Shown piece by piece: positions 24,101 through 33,735 of a DNA stretch of 64,000 bases. Positions within the stretch are counted from its first letter, which is position 1; every line of letters begins with the position of its first letter. Origin of the DNA: GCA-003244245 sp963712995 (lineage in GTDB: Bacteria > Actinomycetota > Actinomycetes > Mycobacteriales > Pseudonocardiaceae); assembly GCA_963712995.1 (NCBI GenBank), contig CAVQKH010000008.1:1-64000 (forward strand), given 5' to 3'. Under the pieces are notes generated by a model. It saw only the letters and a program-made list of their open reading frames with translations, was not told the DNA's origin and ran no database searches. The position numbers and the translations under genes were made by a program.

Positions 24101-26371
24101 TCAGCGGTCAGCCTGGTAGCCGGCGCGGCGTAGCGCGTCGGCGATCGCGCCGCCGGCTGGTTTGTCGCGAACCGGCGGCCGCTTGGTGGTCTTGCGGGTC
24201 GGGCCGGCTGCGGGTGGCTTGGCCTGCGCCTGATCCTCGAGGCGCAGGGTGAGGCCGATGCGGTTGCGTGGCACGTCCACGTCGAGCACCTTGACTCGCA
24301 CCACCTCGCCGGGTTTCACCACGTCACGCGGGTCCTTGACGAAGGTGTCAGCCATCGCGGAGACGTGCACCAGACCGTCCTGATGCACCCCCACATCGAC
24401 GAAAGCACCGAAGGCCGCGACGTTGGTGACCACGCCTTCGAGCACCATGCCCGGGGTGAGGTCGGAGATCTTCTCGACGCCCTCGGCGAAACGCGCGGCG
24501 GCGAAGGCGGGCCGTGGGTCCCGGCCGGGCTTCTCCAGCTCGGCGAGGATGTCTGTCACCGTGGGCAGGCCCACGGTGACCCCGGACATGACACCGACGA
24601 ACTCGGCCGGTCGCAGCGCCCGCAGCACAGTGGTGTTGCCGATCAGCGTGGTGATGTCCGTGCCGGTGGCGGTGAGGATGCGGCGTACCACGGGGTAGGA
24701 CTCGGGATGCACCGCGGAGCGGTCCAGCGGATCGTCCCCGCCGGGGATGCGCAGGAATCCTGCGCACTGCTCGAACGCCTTGGGACCCAGCCGTGGGACG
24801 CCGGCCAGCGCCCGCCGGGTGCGGAAGGGGCCGTGCTCGTCGCGGTGGGTCACGATGTTCTCGGCGAGCCCGACGGTGATCCCGGACACCCGCCGCAGCA
24901 GCGGCGCGGACGCCGTGTTGACGTCGACGCCCACCGCGTTCACGCAGTCCTCCACCACCGCATCCAGCGAGCGGGACAGCGCGGTCTCGGGCAGGTCGTG
25001 CTGGTACTGGCCGACGCCGATGGACCGGGGATCGATCTTGACGAGCTCGGCCAGTGGATCCTGCAACCGGCGGGCGATCGACACCGCGCCGCGCAGCGAC
25101 ACGTCCAGCTCGGGTAGTTCCTGGGAGGCGTACGCCGACGCGGAGTACACCGAGGCGCCGGCCTCGGACACCACGGCCTTGGTGATGCCGAGCTGCCCGG
25201 CGAGCTTGTCGGTCTCCCGGGAGGCGGTGCCATTGCCGATCGCGATCAGCTCGACGTGATACGTCTCGACCAGCCGGCGCAGCACTGTCAACGCCTCGTC
25301 CCAGCGCCGTTGCGGTACATGCGGGTAGATGGTCTCGGTGGCCACCACCTTGCCGGTGGCGTCGATGACGGCGACCTTGACGCCGGTGCGGTAGCCGGGG
25401 TCCAGTCCCATGGTCGGGCGGGCGCCCGCGGGCGCGGCGAGCAGCAGGTCGCGCAGGTTGGCGGCGAACACCCGCACCGCCCCGGCCTCGGCGGCCTGCC
25501 GCAGGCGCATCCGCAGGTCGATGCCCAGATGCAGCAGGATCCGGGTGCGCCAGGCCCAGTGCACCACCTCGGCGAGCCAGCGATCCGCCGGGCGGGCGCG
25601 GTCCTGCACACCGAAGCGGGCCGCGATGGCCTGCTCGTAGTGCGCCTCGTCATCCTCGGGTGTCGGGGAGAGATCCAGCACGCCCTCCTTCTCGCCCCGG
25701 AACAACGCCAGGATGCGATGCGAGGGCATCTTCGTGAAGGGCTCGGAGAACTCGAAGTAGTCCGCGAACTTCGCGCCGGGCTCCTGCTGGCCCTCGCGCA
25801 CCCGCGAGACCAGGCGGCCGCGCGTCCACATCTGCTCGCGCAGTGACCCGATGAGGTCGGCGTCCTCGGCGAAGCGCTCGACCAGGATGGCCCGGGCGCC
25901 CTCCAGCGCGGCCGCGGCATCGGGCACGCCGGCCTGGGCGTCGATATAGGTTGCGGCGCGCTCCTGCGGATCCCGGGTCGGATCGGTGAGCAGCTCGTCG
26001 GCCAGCGGCTCCAGCCCGGCCTCCCGGGCGATCTGCGCCTTGGTCCGGCGTTTGGGCTTGTAGGGCAGGTAGAGATCCTCCAGCCGCGCCTTCGAGTCCA
26101 CCGCCATGATCCTGGCTTCCAGGGCGTCGTCGAGCTTGCCCTGTTCACGGATCGAGGTGAGGATCGCGGTCCGGCGCTCCTCCAGCTCGCGCAGGTAGCC
26201 CAGCCGTTCCTCCAGCATGCGCAGCTGCGCGTCGTCGAGCCCGCCGGTGGCCTCCTTGCGGTACCGGGCGACGAACGGCACCGTCGCGCCGCCATCGAGC
26301 AGCTCGATGGCGGCATCGACCTGCCGCTCGGCCACCCCCAGCTCGCCGGCGATCCGCTGGTTCACAGACAT
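24101..26371 (-). CDS. tex: Tex-family RNA-binding transcription accessory protein
   Basis: A 756-aa protein with the full Tex layout: helical N-terminus (VPFVARYRKEATGGLDDAQL), YqgF-like RNase H fold (MGLDPGYRTGVKVAVIDATG, IAIGNGTASRETD), helix-hairpin-helix region (SAPLLRRVSGI, RALAGVPRLGPKAFEQCAGF), and a C-terminal S1 domain (GMVLEGVVTNVAAFGAFVDV, VHQDGLVHVS) with a basic tail. Tex binds nucleic acid and affects transcription and stress tolerance. ATG 26371 is chosen; a GTG two codons upstream is possible. The open frame extends about 170 codons further upstream, but that part is not Tex-like. Confidence 0.92.
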   Translation of the reverse strand: MSVNQRIAGELGVAERQVDAAIELLDGGATVPFVARYRKEATGGLDDAQLRMLEERLGYLRELEERRTAILTSIREQGKLDDALEARIMAVDSKARLEDLYLPYKPKRRTKAQIAREAGLEPLADELLTDPTRDPQERAATYIDAQAGVPDAAAALEGARAILVERFAEDADLIGSLREQMWTRGRLVSRVREGQQEPGAKFADYFEFSEPFTKMPSHRILALFRGEKEGVLDLSPTPEDDEAHYEQAIAARFGVQDRARPADRWLAEVVHWAWRTRILLHLGIDLRMRLRQAAEAGAVRVFAANLRDLLLAAPAGARPTMGLDPGYRTGVKVAVIDATGKVVATETIYPHVPQRRWDEALTVLRRLVETYHVELIAIGNGTASRETDKLAGQLGITKAVVSEAGASVYSASAYASQELPELDVSLRGAVSIARRLQDPLAELVKIDPRSIGVGQYQHDLPETALSRSLDAVVEDCVNAVGVDVNTASAPLLRRVSGITVGLAENIVTHRDEHGPFRTRRALAGVPRLGPKAFEQCAGFLRIPGGDDPLDRSAVHPESYPVVRRILTATGTDITTLIGNTTVLRALRPAEFVGVMSGVTVGLPTVTDILAELEKPGRDPRPAFAAARFAEGVEKISDLTPGMVLEGVVTNVAAFGAFVDVGVHQDGLVHVSAMADTFVKDPRDVVKPGEVVRVKVLDVDVPRNRIGLTLRLEDQAQAKPPAAGPTRKTTKRPPVRDKPAGGAIADALRRAGYQADR

Positions 26372-27057
26372 CGTCACGATCAAGGTCCGCCTTTTCGCTG
26401 CACTTGGAGTCAAGCATTCCCGGGTGATCTCGAAGCCGGATACCCGACAGGCAGGCACGGTAGCTGGGCAGCACGGTTCCGAGCACACCGGTCCTACCTG
26501 CACACGCAGTGCATTACGGGCACCAAGGCGCTTGACCGCGGCAGACCTACGAGCCGAACCCGAAGCACAAGCCAATCCCGATTCCCGGTCGACATGGATC
26601 GATTTGCCCATCCAGCGCCAATGGTCGCCTACTTCTCTCCCAGAGCGACCTGACGGGGAACAAACGGTACGCAACAGACGGCGAGAATGCCTATTGCGCC
26701 CAGCAACATGCCCTGGCAGGTGGCACGGGTATCTGAGGTCAGCTGGGACGAAGTGCCCCTCCGATCGTCGCTCAGTGGGTAGCAGCCGAAAAAATTCAGC
26801 GCCGGACCATCCGTAGAGCGAGGAGGCGGCACCAGCGATGACCATCAAATAGGAAAAATTCGCCGGGAGCACCGACACATTCGCGGCTAAGATCGCATTT
26901 ATGCCCGATCCCGACGCAGGCGTCGGCGCTGACCCCGAGGACGCCGCGTCGTGGGGCCAGGCCGTGGGCGAGGTTGTTGCTCCGCGCTGCGAGATGGCCC
27001 ACGGAGTCGTAGGCTCGCCGGAACCGCTTCAGCGCGGAGTGTGGGTAGGTGGTGAAC
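26372..27057. other. Intergenic region with no convincing gene
   Basis: This 690-bp stretch separates tex from the STAS gene and has lower GC than its neighbours in places. A minus-strand stretch (about 26629-26878) has short hydrophobic pieces (LLGAIGILAVCCVPFVP; ANFSYLMVIAGAASSLYGW) in different frames and could be a membrane-protein fossil. On the plus strand TAAGAT (26888-26893) lies seven bases before ATG 26901, matching the leaderless pattern, but the 99-codon frame that follows has no recognisable domain and overlaps the next gene. Confidence 0.4.
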
Positions 27058-27786
27058 ATGGGGCTCGACGTCACGGTGCGTCGCCACGGGCAGGTAGTGA
27101 TGGTGCACCCCCGAGGATTGCTGACGTTGCATACCGCGACAGATTTGTGGCGGGTGCTCGTCAAGGAGCTACTCGGCCACGGCCGGGTTGTGGTTGATCT
27201 CGAGGGGTTCCGGCTGGGGCCGCAAGCGTCCTGGGTGATGATCTTTCCTACCGTGCTGGCCGAATGTGGCGGTTGGCCCGCCGCGAAGATCGCGCTGTGC
27301 CGGCCCGACACGGAGATGACCGAAGCGTTGGCGACGCTCGGGGTGCCCGCTTTGGTGCCCGTGTATCACCTGCAGCTGGAGGCCAAGGGCGCGATCGACC
27401 GCCGACCCGACCTCGTGCGTATGCGGACCGGGTTGCCGGGCAACGTGCGGGCCCCGGCGACAGCCCGGCGGTTGATCCGCGACATGTGCCCGCTGTGGCA
27501 GGTCGATCACGACCTGCAGGACACCGCCCAAGTCGTCGTCAACGAGCTCCTTGACGTCGCCATCGGCCCCACCGGCACCGCGGCTGAGTTGCTCCTGGAA
27601 CGAGGACCCCTGGGGCTGCGGCTGGCTGTTCAGGATGCCTCGCTGACCCGGCCGGAGGAGCCCTCGCGCGACCCGTTGCACAGGGGAATGGGCCTGGGCC
27701 TGGAAATGCTTGGCAACCTCACCACAGCGTGGGGAGTCGACGTCGCACCCGAGGGCATGACAGCGTGGGCCGTGATCACCGACTGA
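27058..27786 (+). CDS. STAS domain fused to anti-sigma-type ATPase domain
   Basis: About 242 aa. The first 100 residues form a STAS-like fold (VTVRRHGQVVMVHPRGLLTL, GRVVVDLEGFRLGPQASWVM). The rest resembles an RsbW/SpoIIAB-type HATPase: RRLIRDMCPLWQVDH, then QVVVNELLDVAIGPTG, LLLERGPLGLRLAVQD and GMGLGLEMLGNLTTAWGV. The Asn-box is altered (NELLDVAI in place of NELVTNA), so kinase activity is doubtful. ATG 27058 with AGGTGG upstream is preferred; two GTGs lie just before it. Such proteins take part in partner-switching control of sigma factors or of output proteins. No sigma factor gene is adjacent. Confidence 0.72.
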   Translation: MGLDVTVRRHGQVVMVHPRGLLTLHTATDLWRVLVKELLGHGRVVVDLEGFRLGPQASWVMIFPTVLAECGGWPAAKIALCRPDTEMTEALATLGVPALVPVYHLQLEAKGAIDRRPDLVRMRTGLPGNVRAPATARRLIRDMCPLWQVDHDLQDTAQVVVNELLDVAIGPTGTAAELLLERGPLGLRLAVQDASLTRPEEPSRDPLHRGMGLGLEMLGNLTTAWGVDVAPEGMTAWAVITD

Positions 27787-27903
27787 GTCCCTCGGGACCG
27801 CAGCGGACTCCCCTGGCGACCGACCCCGCTGGGCTGGTTTCATCACCACGGAACCGGCTTGGCCGGTCAGCGGTCCCACCTACCCACGCCAGAAAGGAAT
27901 GCA

Positions 27904-29852
27904 GTGAACACGCAGGTCGAAACGCTCGAGTTCGAGGCCGAGGCGCGCCAGCTGTTGCAGTTGATGGTCCATTCGATCTACTCGAACAAGGACACCTTCC
28001 TACGGGAACTCATCTCCAACTCCTCCGACGCGTTGGACAAGTTGCGGCTGGAAGCGTTTCGCGACAAAGATTTGCAGGTGGAAACCACCGATCTGCACAT
28101 CGACATCGAGGTTGACAAGGACCAGCGCACGCTCACCGTGCGGGATAACGGCATCGGCATGTCACGCGACGACGTGGTACAGCTCATCGGTACCATCGCC
28201 AAATCCGGAACAACCGAATTCTTGCAGAGAATGAAGGAGACGAAGGAGGCGGCGTCCTCGCAGGAACTCATCGGGCAGTTCGGCGTCGGCTTCTATTCCA
28301 CCTTCATGGTGGCCGACAAGGTCACGCTTGTGACGAGGTTCGCCGGAGAGACTCACGGCACCCGCTGGGAGTCCAGCGGCGACGGGACCTACACGATCGA
28401 GTCGGTCGACGACGCACCACAAGGCACCGCGGTGACCCTGCACCTCAAACCAGAGGACAAAGAGGACAACCTCTTCGACTACACAGACAGCTGGAAAATC
28501 AAGGAGATCGTCAAGCGGTACTCGGACTTCATCGCATGGCCCATCAGGATGGCAGCCGAACACCCGGACGAAGATGCCGGCGAAAAAGACGCAGCGAAAA
28601 AGACGCCAGTACCGCGCCCGAAGTAGAGACGATCAACTCGATGAAAGCGCTCTGGGCGCGCTCGAAGAACGAGGTCTCCGACGACGAGTACAAGGAGTTC
28701 TACAAGCACGTAAGCCACGATTGGACCGATCCGATCGAGATCATCCGCATGCAGGCGGAAGGGACGTTCGAATATCAGGCCCTGCTGTTCATCCCGTCCC
28801 GCGCACCTTTGGACCTGTACATGCGGGATCGCAAGCGCGGCGTCCAGCTGTACGTGAAGCGCGTGTTCATCATGGACGACTGCGAAGCCCTCATGCCGGA
28901 GTACCTGCGCTTCGTCAAAGGCGTGGTGGACGCCCAGGACCTGTCGCTCAACGTGTCACGGGAGATCCTCCAACAGGACCGCCAGATCCAACTGATCCGC
29001 CGACGCCTCGTCAAGAAGGTGCTCTCGACGGTGAAGGACATGATGATCGACAACGCCGAGAACTACCAGACAGTCTGGAAGGAATTCGGCCGCGCCATCA
29101 AGGAAGGGCTCCTCAGCGATGTCGAGAATCAAGAGACGATCCTCGACATCGCTTCGTTCTCCTCGACCCACGACGCGGAGCAGCTGACGACCCTGCGCCA
29201 ATATCTGGAGCGCATGAAAGAGGAGCAGGAACACATCTACTACATGACTGGCGAGTCGCGGTCGTTGATCGAGAGTTCCCCGCACATGGAAGCTTTCCAG
29301 GTCAAGGGATTCGAAGTTCTGTTGTTGACCGATCCGGTCGACGAGATGTGGGTCGACTCGGTTCGAGAATTCGACGGAAAGCAGCTCAAATCGATCGCGA
29401 AAGGGCAGGTCGACCTCGACACCGAGGAAGAGAAGAAAACCGCTGAACCCGAACGCGATCAGCAGAAGAAGGATTTTGCCACCCTGCTCTCCTGGATGAC
29501 GACCACCTTGCAGGCCGACGTCAAGGAGGTTCGACTGTCCGCACGCCTGACCACCTCACCGGCCTGTATCGTCGGAGATACGCACGACATCACGCCGACC
29601 CTGGAAAAAATGTATCGTGCCATGGGTCAGGGCATGCCGGACATCAAGCGCATACTCGAACTCAACCCCACGCATCCATTGGTGAGCGGACTGCGGCAAG
29701 CCTACGACGAGCACAAGGACGACCCCGCGCTGGCGGAAACCGCCGAGCTTGTCTATGGGATGGCACTGCTCGCCGAGGGCGGGGAACTCAGTGATCCGTC
29801 GCGTTTCATCCGCCTGCTGGCGGATCGCCTGGCCCGGACCCTGGAGAAATAG
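27904..29852 (+). CDS. htpG: HtpG (Hsp90 chaperone), with one frameshift
   Basis: GTG 27904 follows AGAAAGGA. The N-terminal ATPase motifs are complete (RELISNSSDALDKL, VRDNGIGMSRDD, IGQFGVGFYSTF), and the middle and C-terminal domains are complete (SRAPLDLY, VKRVFIMDDCEALMPEYLRF, LNVSREILQQDRQIQLIRRR). At about 28601 the frame must move back one base: GCG AAA AAG ACG is followed by a stop 30 bases later in the first frame, whereas the -1 frame reads STAPEVETINSMKALW, normal for HtpG. The break lies in the charged linker beside a five-A run and a 13-bp repeat. Sequencing error is likely; ribosomal slippage or a true mutation are alternatives. Rejoined length is about 650 aa, typical for the family. 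Confidence 0.88.
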
Positions 29853-29873
29853 ATCACCTCACCCTGGCCGGAG

Positions 29874-29906
29874 GCGGCCCCGGGCCGGCGTTGCGCCTGG
29901 GGCCGC
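29874..29906 (+). terminator. Hairpin downstream of htpG
   Basis: GCGGCCCC (29874-29881) and GGGGCCGC (29899-29906) are a perfect 8-bp inverted repeat with a 17-nt loop, 22 bp after the htpG stop. No T-run follows, so it would be an I-shaped, actinobacterial-style terminator at best. Confidence 0.45.
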
Positions 29907-30040
29907 TGTGCGTAAGGTGTGCACCCGCACAGTGACAACCACCCTGGACGACCACCCTGCCTGACGGGGACGGTGACTGTCCCTGGTGGGCTGCCGAGAG
30001 TGTTCTCGACTGCGAGAACCCTTCAGCGGAGGTGACGACA

Positions 30041-30750
30041 TGGAGCCTGAACGGCAGCGCTTGTCCCAGCGCCGTAAAGCAGCCGCGTTGGCTCAGGGGC
30101 TGCGTGCTGAGAGATCGGGCGCCGAGCGGTCGGGCGCCGAGTTGTTCGCCGTGCCCAAGACCGCGGCGCCACCGGCTCTTGAAATGGCACCGGCCCCTGA
30201 AATGGCACCGGCCCCTACAACGGCACCGGCCCCCGCACCGTCGCCGAGCCGGCCAGCACCGGCCGCCATCCCCGCGAGATCGGGTCAGTCGAAGCGCTTC
30301 CCGGTAGCGGGTGTCCTCGCCGCCGTCCTGTCTGCAAGCGCTGCGTTCGCGTTGTTCGTCCCTTCCCCCAGCCGACCCGTTTCCTCGGGCACCGCCGAGA
30401 CCCCGGCGCTCACGACTCCCGTGGCGACCATCCCAGCAGGAGGCTCTGGCAGAAACGACAACAGCCTGCAGACCGAAGCCGCCAGCGGGGCCGTCCAACC
30501 TCTACCCGCAAACACCGGCACCGCGCCGCCGGCCACCGCAGCGTCAGCGGCGACCACAGCGTCGAAATCTCGCGACTCCCAGAGCCGCCGCTCGACCCCC
30601 ATCCGGCACGAACCGGCTTCCTCCGCGATGACTGCTCCTTCAGGCACCCAGCCGACCCCAGAGCAGGCCTATGACGCGTTGTCCCGAGCGGCCGGCCTCA
30701 ACGCCGGTGATCAGCGTTGGACACGCTATCGTCCAGAAAACCGTAGGTGA
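30041..30750 (+). CDS. Single-pass membrane protein with Pro/Ala-rich regions
   Basis: ATG 30041 follows a GGAGGTGA sequence. The protein has a basic cytoplasmic N-terminus with RAERSGAERSGAE and ALEMAPAPEMAPAP repeats, one membrane helix (FPVAGVLAAVLSASAAFALF, about 88-107), and a low-complexity Ser/Thr/Pro/Ala exterior. No catalytic domain is seen. The last 15 or so residues are encoded by DNA resembling an IS6 transposase 3' end in another frame, so the original C-terminus may have been replaced. Function unknown. Confidence 0.6.
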
Positions 30751-30752
30751 CC
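30700..30752 (+). repeat. Short IS6-family transposase remnant
   Basis: In the frame ending ...PVISVGHAIVQKTVG the DNA resembles the conserved IS6 transposase end VISAGHAFVQ(K/N) found at 39900 and 55320. For example GTGATCAGCGTTGGACACGC compares with GTGATCAGTGCTGGACACGC. Only about 50 bp can be aligned and no inverted repeat is seen. Confidence 0.45.
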
Positions 30753-30804
30753 GGCGAGCCTGGTTGCCACTCCCAAGTGTGGAATTGATTTCTGCGACAT
30801 CTCG

Positions 30805-30819
30805 ATCACTGATAGTGAT
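30805..30819. promoter_or_regulatory. Palindrome upstream of the STAND gene
   Basis: ATCACT-GAT-AGTGAT is a perfect 15-bp dyad, about 140 bp before GTG 30961, in an AT-richer stretch. It looks like a repressor operator. No cognate regulator is apparent. Confidence 0.35.
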
Positions 30820-30960
30820 TCTTCGCCTGACGGGGTGCACGTTACATGACCGTAATTTGGCGTGTAACCTTCCGCCTGCTGCTCCGATCTAACGAGTGAG
30901 GTTGCGCCGTGCCGCCTGGATGGGGCTATCGTCGGGGCTCAGTCACTATTGGAGGCTGCG

Positions 30961-33624
30961 GTGAACACAACCGCGGTGATCGTGCTCGGGATCCTCATCT
31001 GGGTCCTCGTGGCGGTGCCGCTTGCGCTTTTCCTGGCGCGGATGATTCAGCTGAACAGGTCGCGAGCCTGCACACTCGGGGCGTCCGTGGCGCCTGCGGT
31101 CGACGACCCCGCCCTCGAAGTGATAGCCGGGTTCCCGGCCGAGCCAACGCGCTTCGCCGGTCGTGCCAAGGTGATGGCAGCGGCCAGTAGTGCATTGGCC
31201 CCGGCCTCTGGGCGTACCGCGGTGGTCCTTCACGGCACGACCGGTACCGGCAAGACCACCTGCGCGGTCGAGCTGGCCTATCGCTACCAGCACGGCTTCG
31301 CCGCGGTGGCGTTCTGGTCCGCGCCCACCGATCCGGACCAGGCCGACGACGCGCTGCGCCAGCTGGCGGTGGCGCTGGATGAGCAGCTGGAACAACACGG
31401 GTTCTCGATGCTCACCGAGATCACCACCCTGGAGCGTCTGGACAGTGTCCTACCCACCCTCACCACCGTGTTCGCCGGCACGGGCCTGCTACTGGTCCTG
31501 GACAACCTCGACACCGTGCTCACCGCCGATGGCCAGTGGCGCGACCTTCGGTGGGCACTGCTGATCAGCGCGCTCACCGGCCATCACGGACCGTCACGGG
31601 TGATCCTGACCAGCCGGACCGTGCCGGCCGGGCTGAACACCGACGCAGTGCTCGTCCAGCCGGTGCACGCGCTGTCCCGCGACGAATCCCTCTGGTTGGT
31701 CGGGAAGCTGCCCAACCTGCGCGAGGCACTGCGCAGTGTGGCGCTGGCCCGCTGTGTGCTCACTCTGACTCAGGGCCATCCCTACCTGCTGGAGCTCGCC
31801 GACGCGGCCGCAGCCGAGCGACCCCGGTTGGCCTACCAACTGGCTGAGATCGAAGAAACGGTGTACGGGGAAAAGTTGACGGCCTTCCTCACCCTGGGCC
31901 ACACCAAGCTGGACGCCGAGCAGTTGATGCAGACCTTCACCACCTGGACCACGACCATCGCGGCGACGGCACCCGCACCGGCGCGCCTGCTGCTGCAAGC
32001 ACTGTGCCGGGTCGAGGAGATCGACCGGAACGCGACCGTCATCGACGCGAACTGGCCTGCCCTGTGGCTGCGCTCGAACCAGCCCGGTGAACCGCCACCT
32101 CTCGACTCCGTCGTCGCTGCGCTGGTCAGCACCGCACTGATCACCACTGATCGAGTCGATGATCCGGTGCACTACCGGATCCACCCCGGCGTCGCCGACA
32201 TCATCCGCTCAGCCACCCCGGAGCCGGTCACCGCTGCGGTCGACGCGCAACTCGCCGCCTGGTGGGCTGCCGTCGACGGTGGCTGGGGTATCGATCCGCA
32301 ACAGTCCGGGCCGGACACCAGCCGATTCATGGAGCGGGCCGGCCTGGCCGCCGCCCGCTACCTACTACGTCAACACGACTGGGCCACCGCCAGCTGTTTC
32401 CTCGAACGCATCTTGATCCGGGACAGATACTCCCCGGTCGCCTCGCTTGCCGTCACTCCCCTGCTGCGGCGCATCGCCGACGCCACCGGTGCGGCCAAGG
32501 ACCTCGTCGTGCTCGGTGCCGCGCTGCGGAAGCTGGATCCCGCTGAGGCGGAACTCCTGCTGCACCGCGGCTACGACCAGGCCACGACCCACGGCGACGA
32601 CAAGCTCGCCTCTACCACCGTCGGTGAGCTGGTCACACTGCTGCGTGACCAAGGCAAACTTCGCGAGGCGCTCACCATGGCCGATCGGAAGATCGAGCAC
32701 ACCACTCGGGCCGGGTTCGGGCACTGGACCCAGCTCAGCGATCAAGGCAGGCGGCTGCAGATCCTCAACCTGCTCGGCGACCACGAGCAGGTCCTCATCG
32801 ACATGCCCACCTTGCGGGCTCAGATGGCCGATCTGCCCGACCAGCGCGCCCACAACGACCGCGTGAACCCGTGGAACGTCCGAGAGTGCATTCTCGACCT
32901 CTGTCGCCTTTCCGCCGTAGCCATGGAACGTTGGGACGACGCGCTCGACCTCAACGACGAGCTCGCCCACACCCAGCGCCGGCGCGGCGCTGACCCTCAC
33001 GAGATCGCCGGCACCCGGTTCAACGACTACCTCCCGCTGCGTCACCTCAACCGGCTCACCGACGCCGAGCACCTCCTGCACGACTGCCAGGACACCTTCG
33101 ACACCGCCGGTGACATCACCCAGCTCGCCCTGGTCTACGGCGCCCGCGCCGAACTGGCAGACGCCCGCGATCATCCAATCGAGGCCGTCGAGCTCCAGCG
33201 CAGCTCGCTGCGCTATCGGTACATCAATCCCGACCCTCGCGAGATCTCGACAGCGCACCATCGCCTCGCCAACTACCTGTCCCGCGCCGCCGAGAACACC
33301 GCCGCTGAGAACCCTGCCGCCGGAAACCGCGCCGAGCAACGCGCCCATCGCCTCAGCGCCGCGCTGCTGCACCACTTCACCGGCAACACCTGGGATCTCA
33401 TCACGACACTCGGGGTGCTGGCCGCCGAACTCCGCAGAGACACCGGCGGTCAGGCTGCGGCGATGCTTCCCACGACCCTGGTCGAGCTCACCAACCTGGT
33501 CGACGCCGATAACGGGATCCGTTTCGGCACTCTCGTGGCCACCCTGTTCCCCGACCCTGCCACGGCCGAACACGCCCTGACCGACCTGCTGAACCAGGCC
33601 AGAGCCAGCACCGAACCGATGTAA
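30961..33624 (+). CDS. Membrane-anchored NB-ARC/STAND ATPase with TPR-like C-terminus
   Basis: GTG 30961, five bases after GGAGG. About 887 aa: an N-terminal membrane helix (AVIVLGILIWVLVAVPLALF), then an NTPase with Walker A HGTTGTGKTT, Walker B LLLVLDNLD, and the sensor RVILTSR, as in NB-ARC/AP-ATPases. A winged-helix segment follows (DPVHYRIHPGVADII), then about 450 residues of paired helices resembling tetratricopeptides (LLHRGYDQATTHGDDKLAST, LREALTMADRKIEHTTRAGF). No effector domain is visible beyond the membrane anchor. It is probably a ligand-sensing switch; defence or development are both possible. Confidence 0.8.
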   Translation: MNTTAVIVLGILIWVLVAVPLALFLARMIQLNRSRACTLGASVAPAVDDPALEVIAGFPAEPTRFAGRAKVMAAASSALAPASGRTAVVLHGTTGTGKTTCAVELAYRYQHGFAAVAFWSAPTDPDQADDALRQLAVALDEQLEQHGFSMLTEITTLERLDSVLPTLTTVFAGTGLLLVLDNLDTVLTADGQWRDLRWALLISALTGHHGPSRVILTSRTVPAGLNTDAVLVQPVHALSRDESLWLVGKLPNLREALRSVALARCVLTLTQGHPYLLELADAAAAERPRLAYQLAEIEETVYGEKLTAFLTLGHTKLDAEQLMQTFTTWTTTIAATAPAPARLLLQALCRVEEIDRNATVIDANWPALWLRSNQPGEPPPLDSVVAALVSTALITTDRVDDPVHYRIHPGVADIIRSATPEPVTAAVDAQLAAWWAAVDGGWGIDPQQSGPDTSRFMERAGLAAARYLLRQHDWATASCFLERILIRDRYSPVASLAVTPLLRRIADATGAAKDLVVLGAALRKLDPAEAELLLHRGYDQATTHGDDKLASTTVGELVTLLRDQGKLREALTMADRKIEHTTRAGFGHWTQLSDQGRRLQILNLLGDHEQVLIDMPTLRAQMADLPDQRAHNDRVNPWNVRECILDLCRLSAVAMERWDDALDLNDELAHTQRRRGADPHEIAGTRFNDYLPLRHLNRLTDAEHLLHDCQDTFDTAGDITQLALVYGARAELADARDHPIEAVELQRSSLRYRYINPDPREISTAHHRLANYLSRAAENTAAENPAAGNRAEQRAHRLSAALLHHFTGNTWDLITTLGVLAAELRRDTGGQAAAMLPTTLVELTNLVDADNGIRFGTLVATLFPDPATAEHALTDLLNQARASTEPM

Positions 33625-33735
33625 CCGCAACGCAGGCTGCGGGATCTGCGTCACGGGCGGGTACCCGAGGGACGCGAAGCATCGTGATTTATCCTCCGCG
33701 GCAGGGAACGAACGAAGCAACGGAGGCGAGACACG

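Noticed and set aside
24101..26878. Tex with a 170-residue N-terminal extension
   Set aside because: The extra part is not Tex-like and has poor codon bias; the family start fits ATG 26371.
26901..27197. 99-codon gene with a leaderless-type promoter
   Set aside because: No recognisable protein, overlaps the STAS gene by 140 bp in another frame, codon bias poor after 27058.
28595..28605. Programmed -1 frameshift site in htpG as an established feature
   Set aside because: GCG AAA AAG is only partly like the canonical A-AAA-AAG site, and no downstream pseudoknot was demonstrated. Kept as a hypothesis only.
30840..30867. GTTAC...GTAAC inverted repeat, similar to sequence at 55147-55176
   Set aside because: Resemblance between the two sites is partial and no shared neighbour explains it; could be chance.
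32365..33720. 451-codon minus-strand frame over the NB-ARC gene
   Set aside because: Mirror frame of a GC-rich gene; composition biased to Gly, Val and Arg and no recognisable motif.
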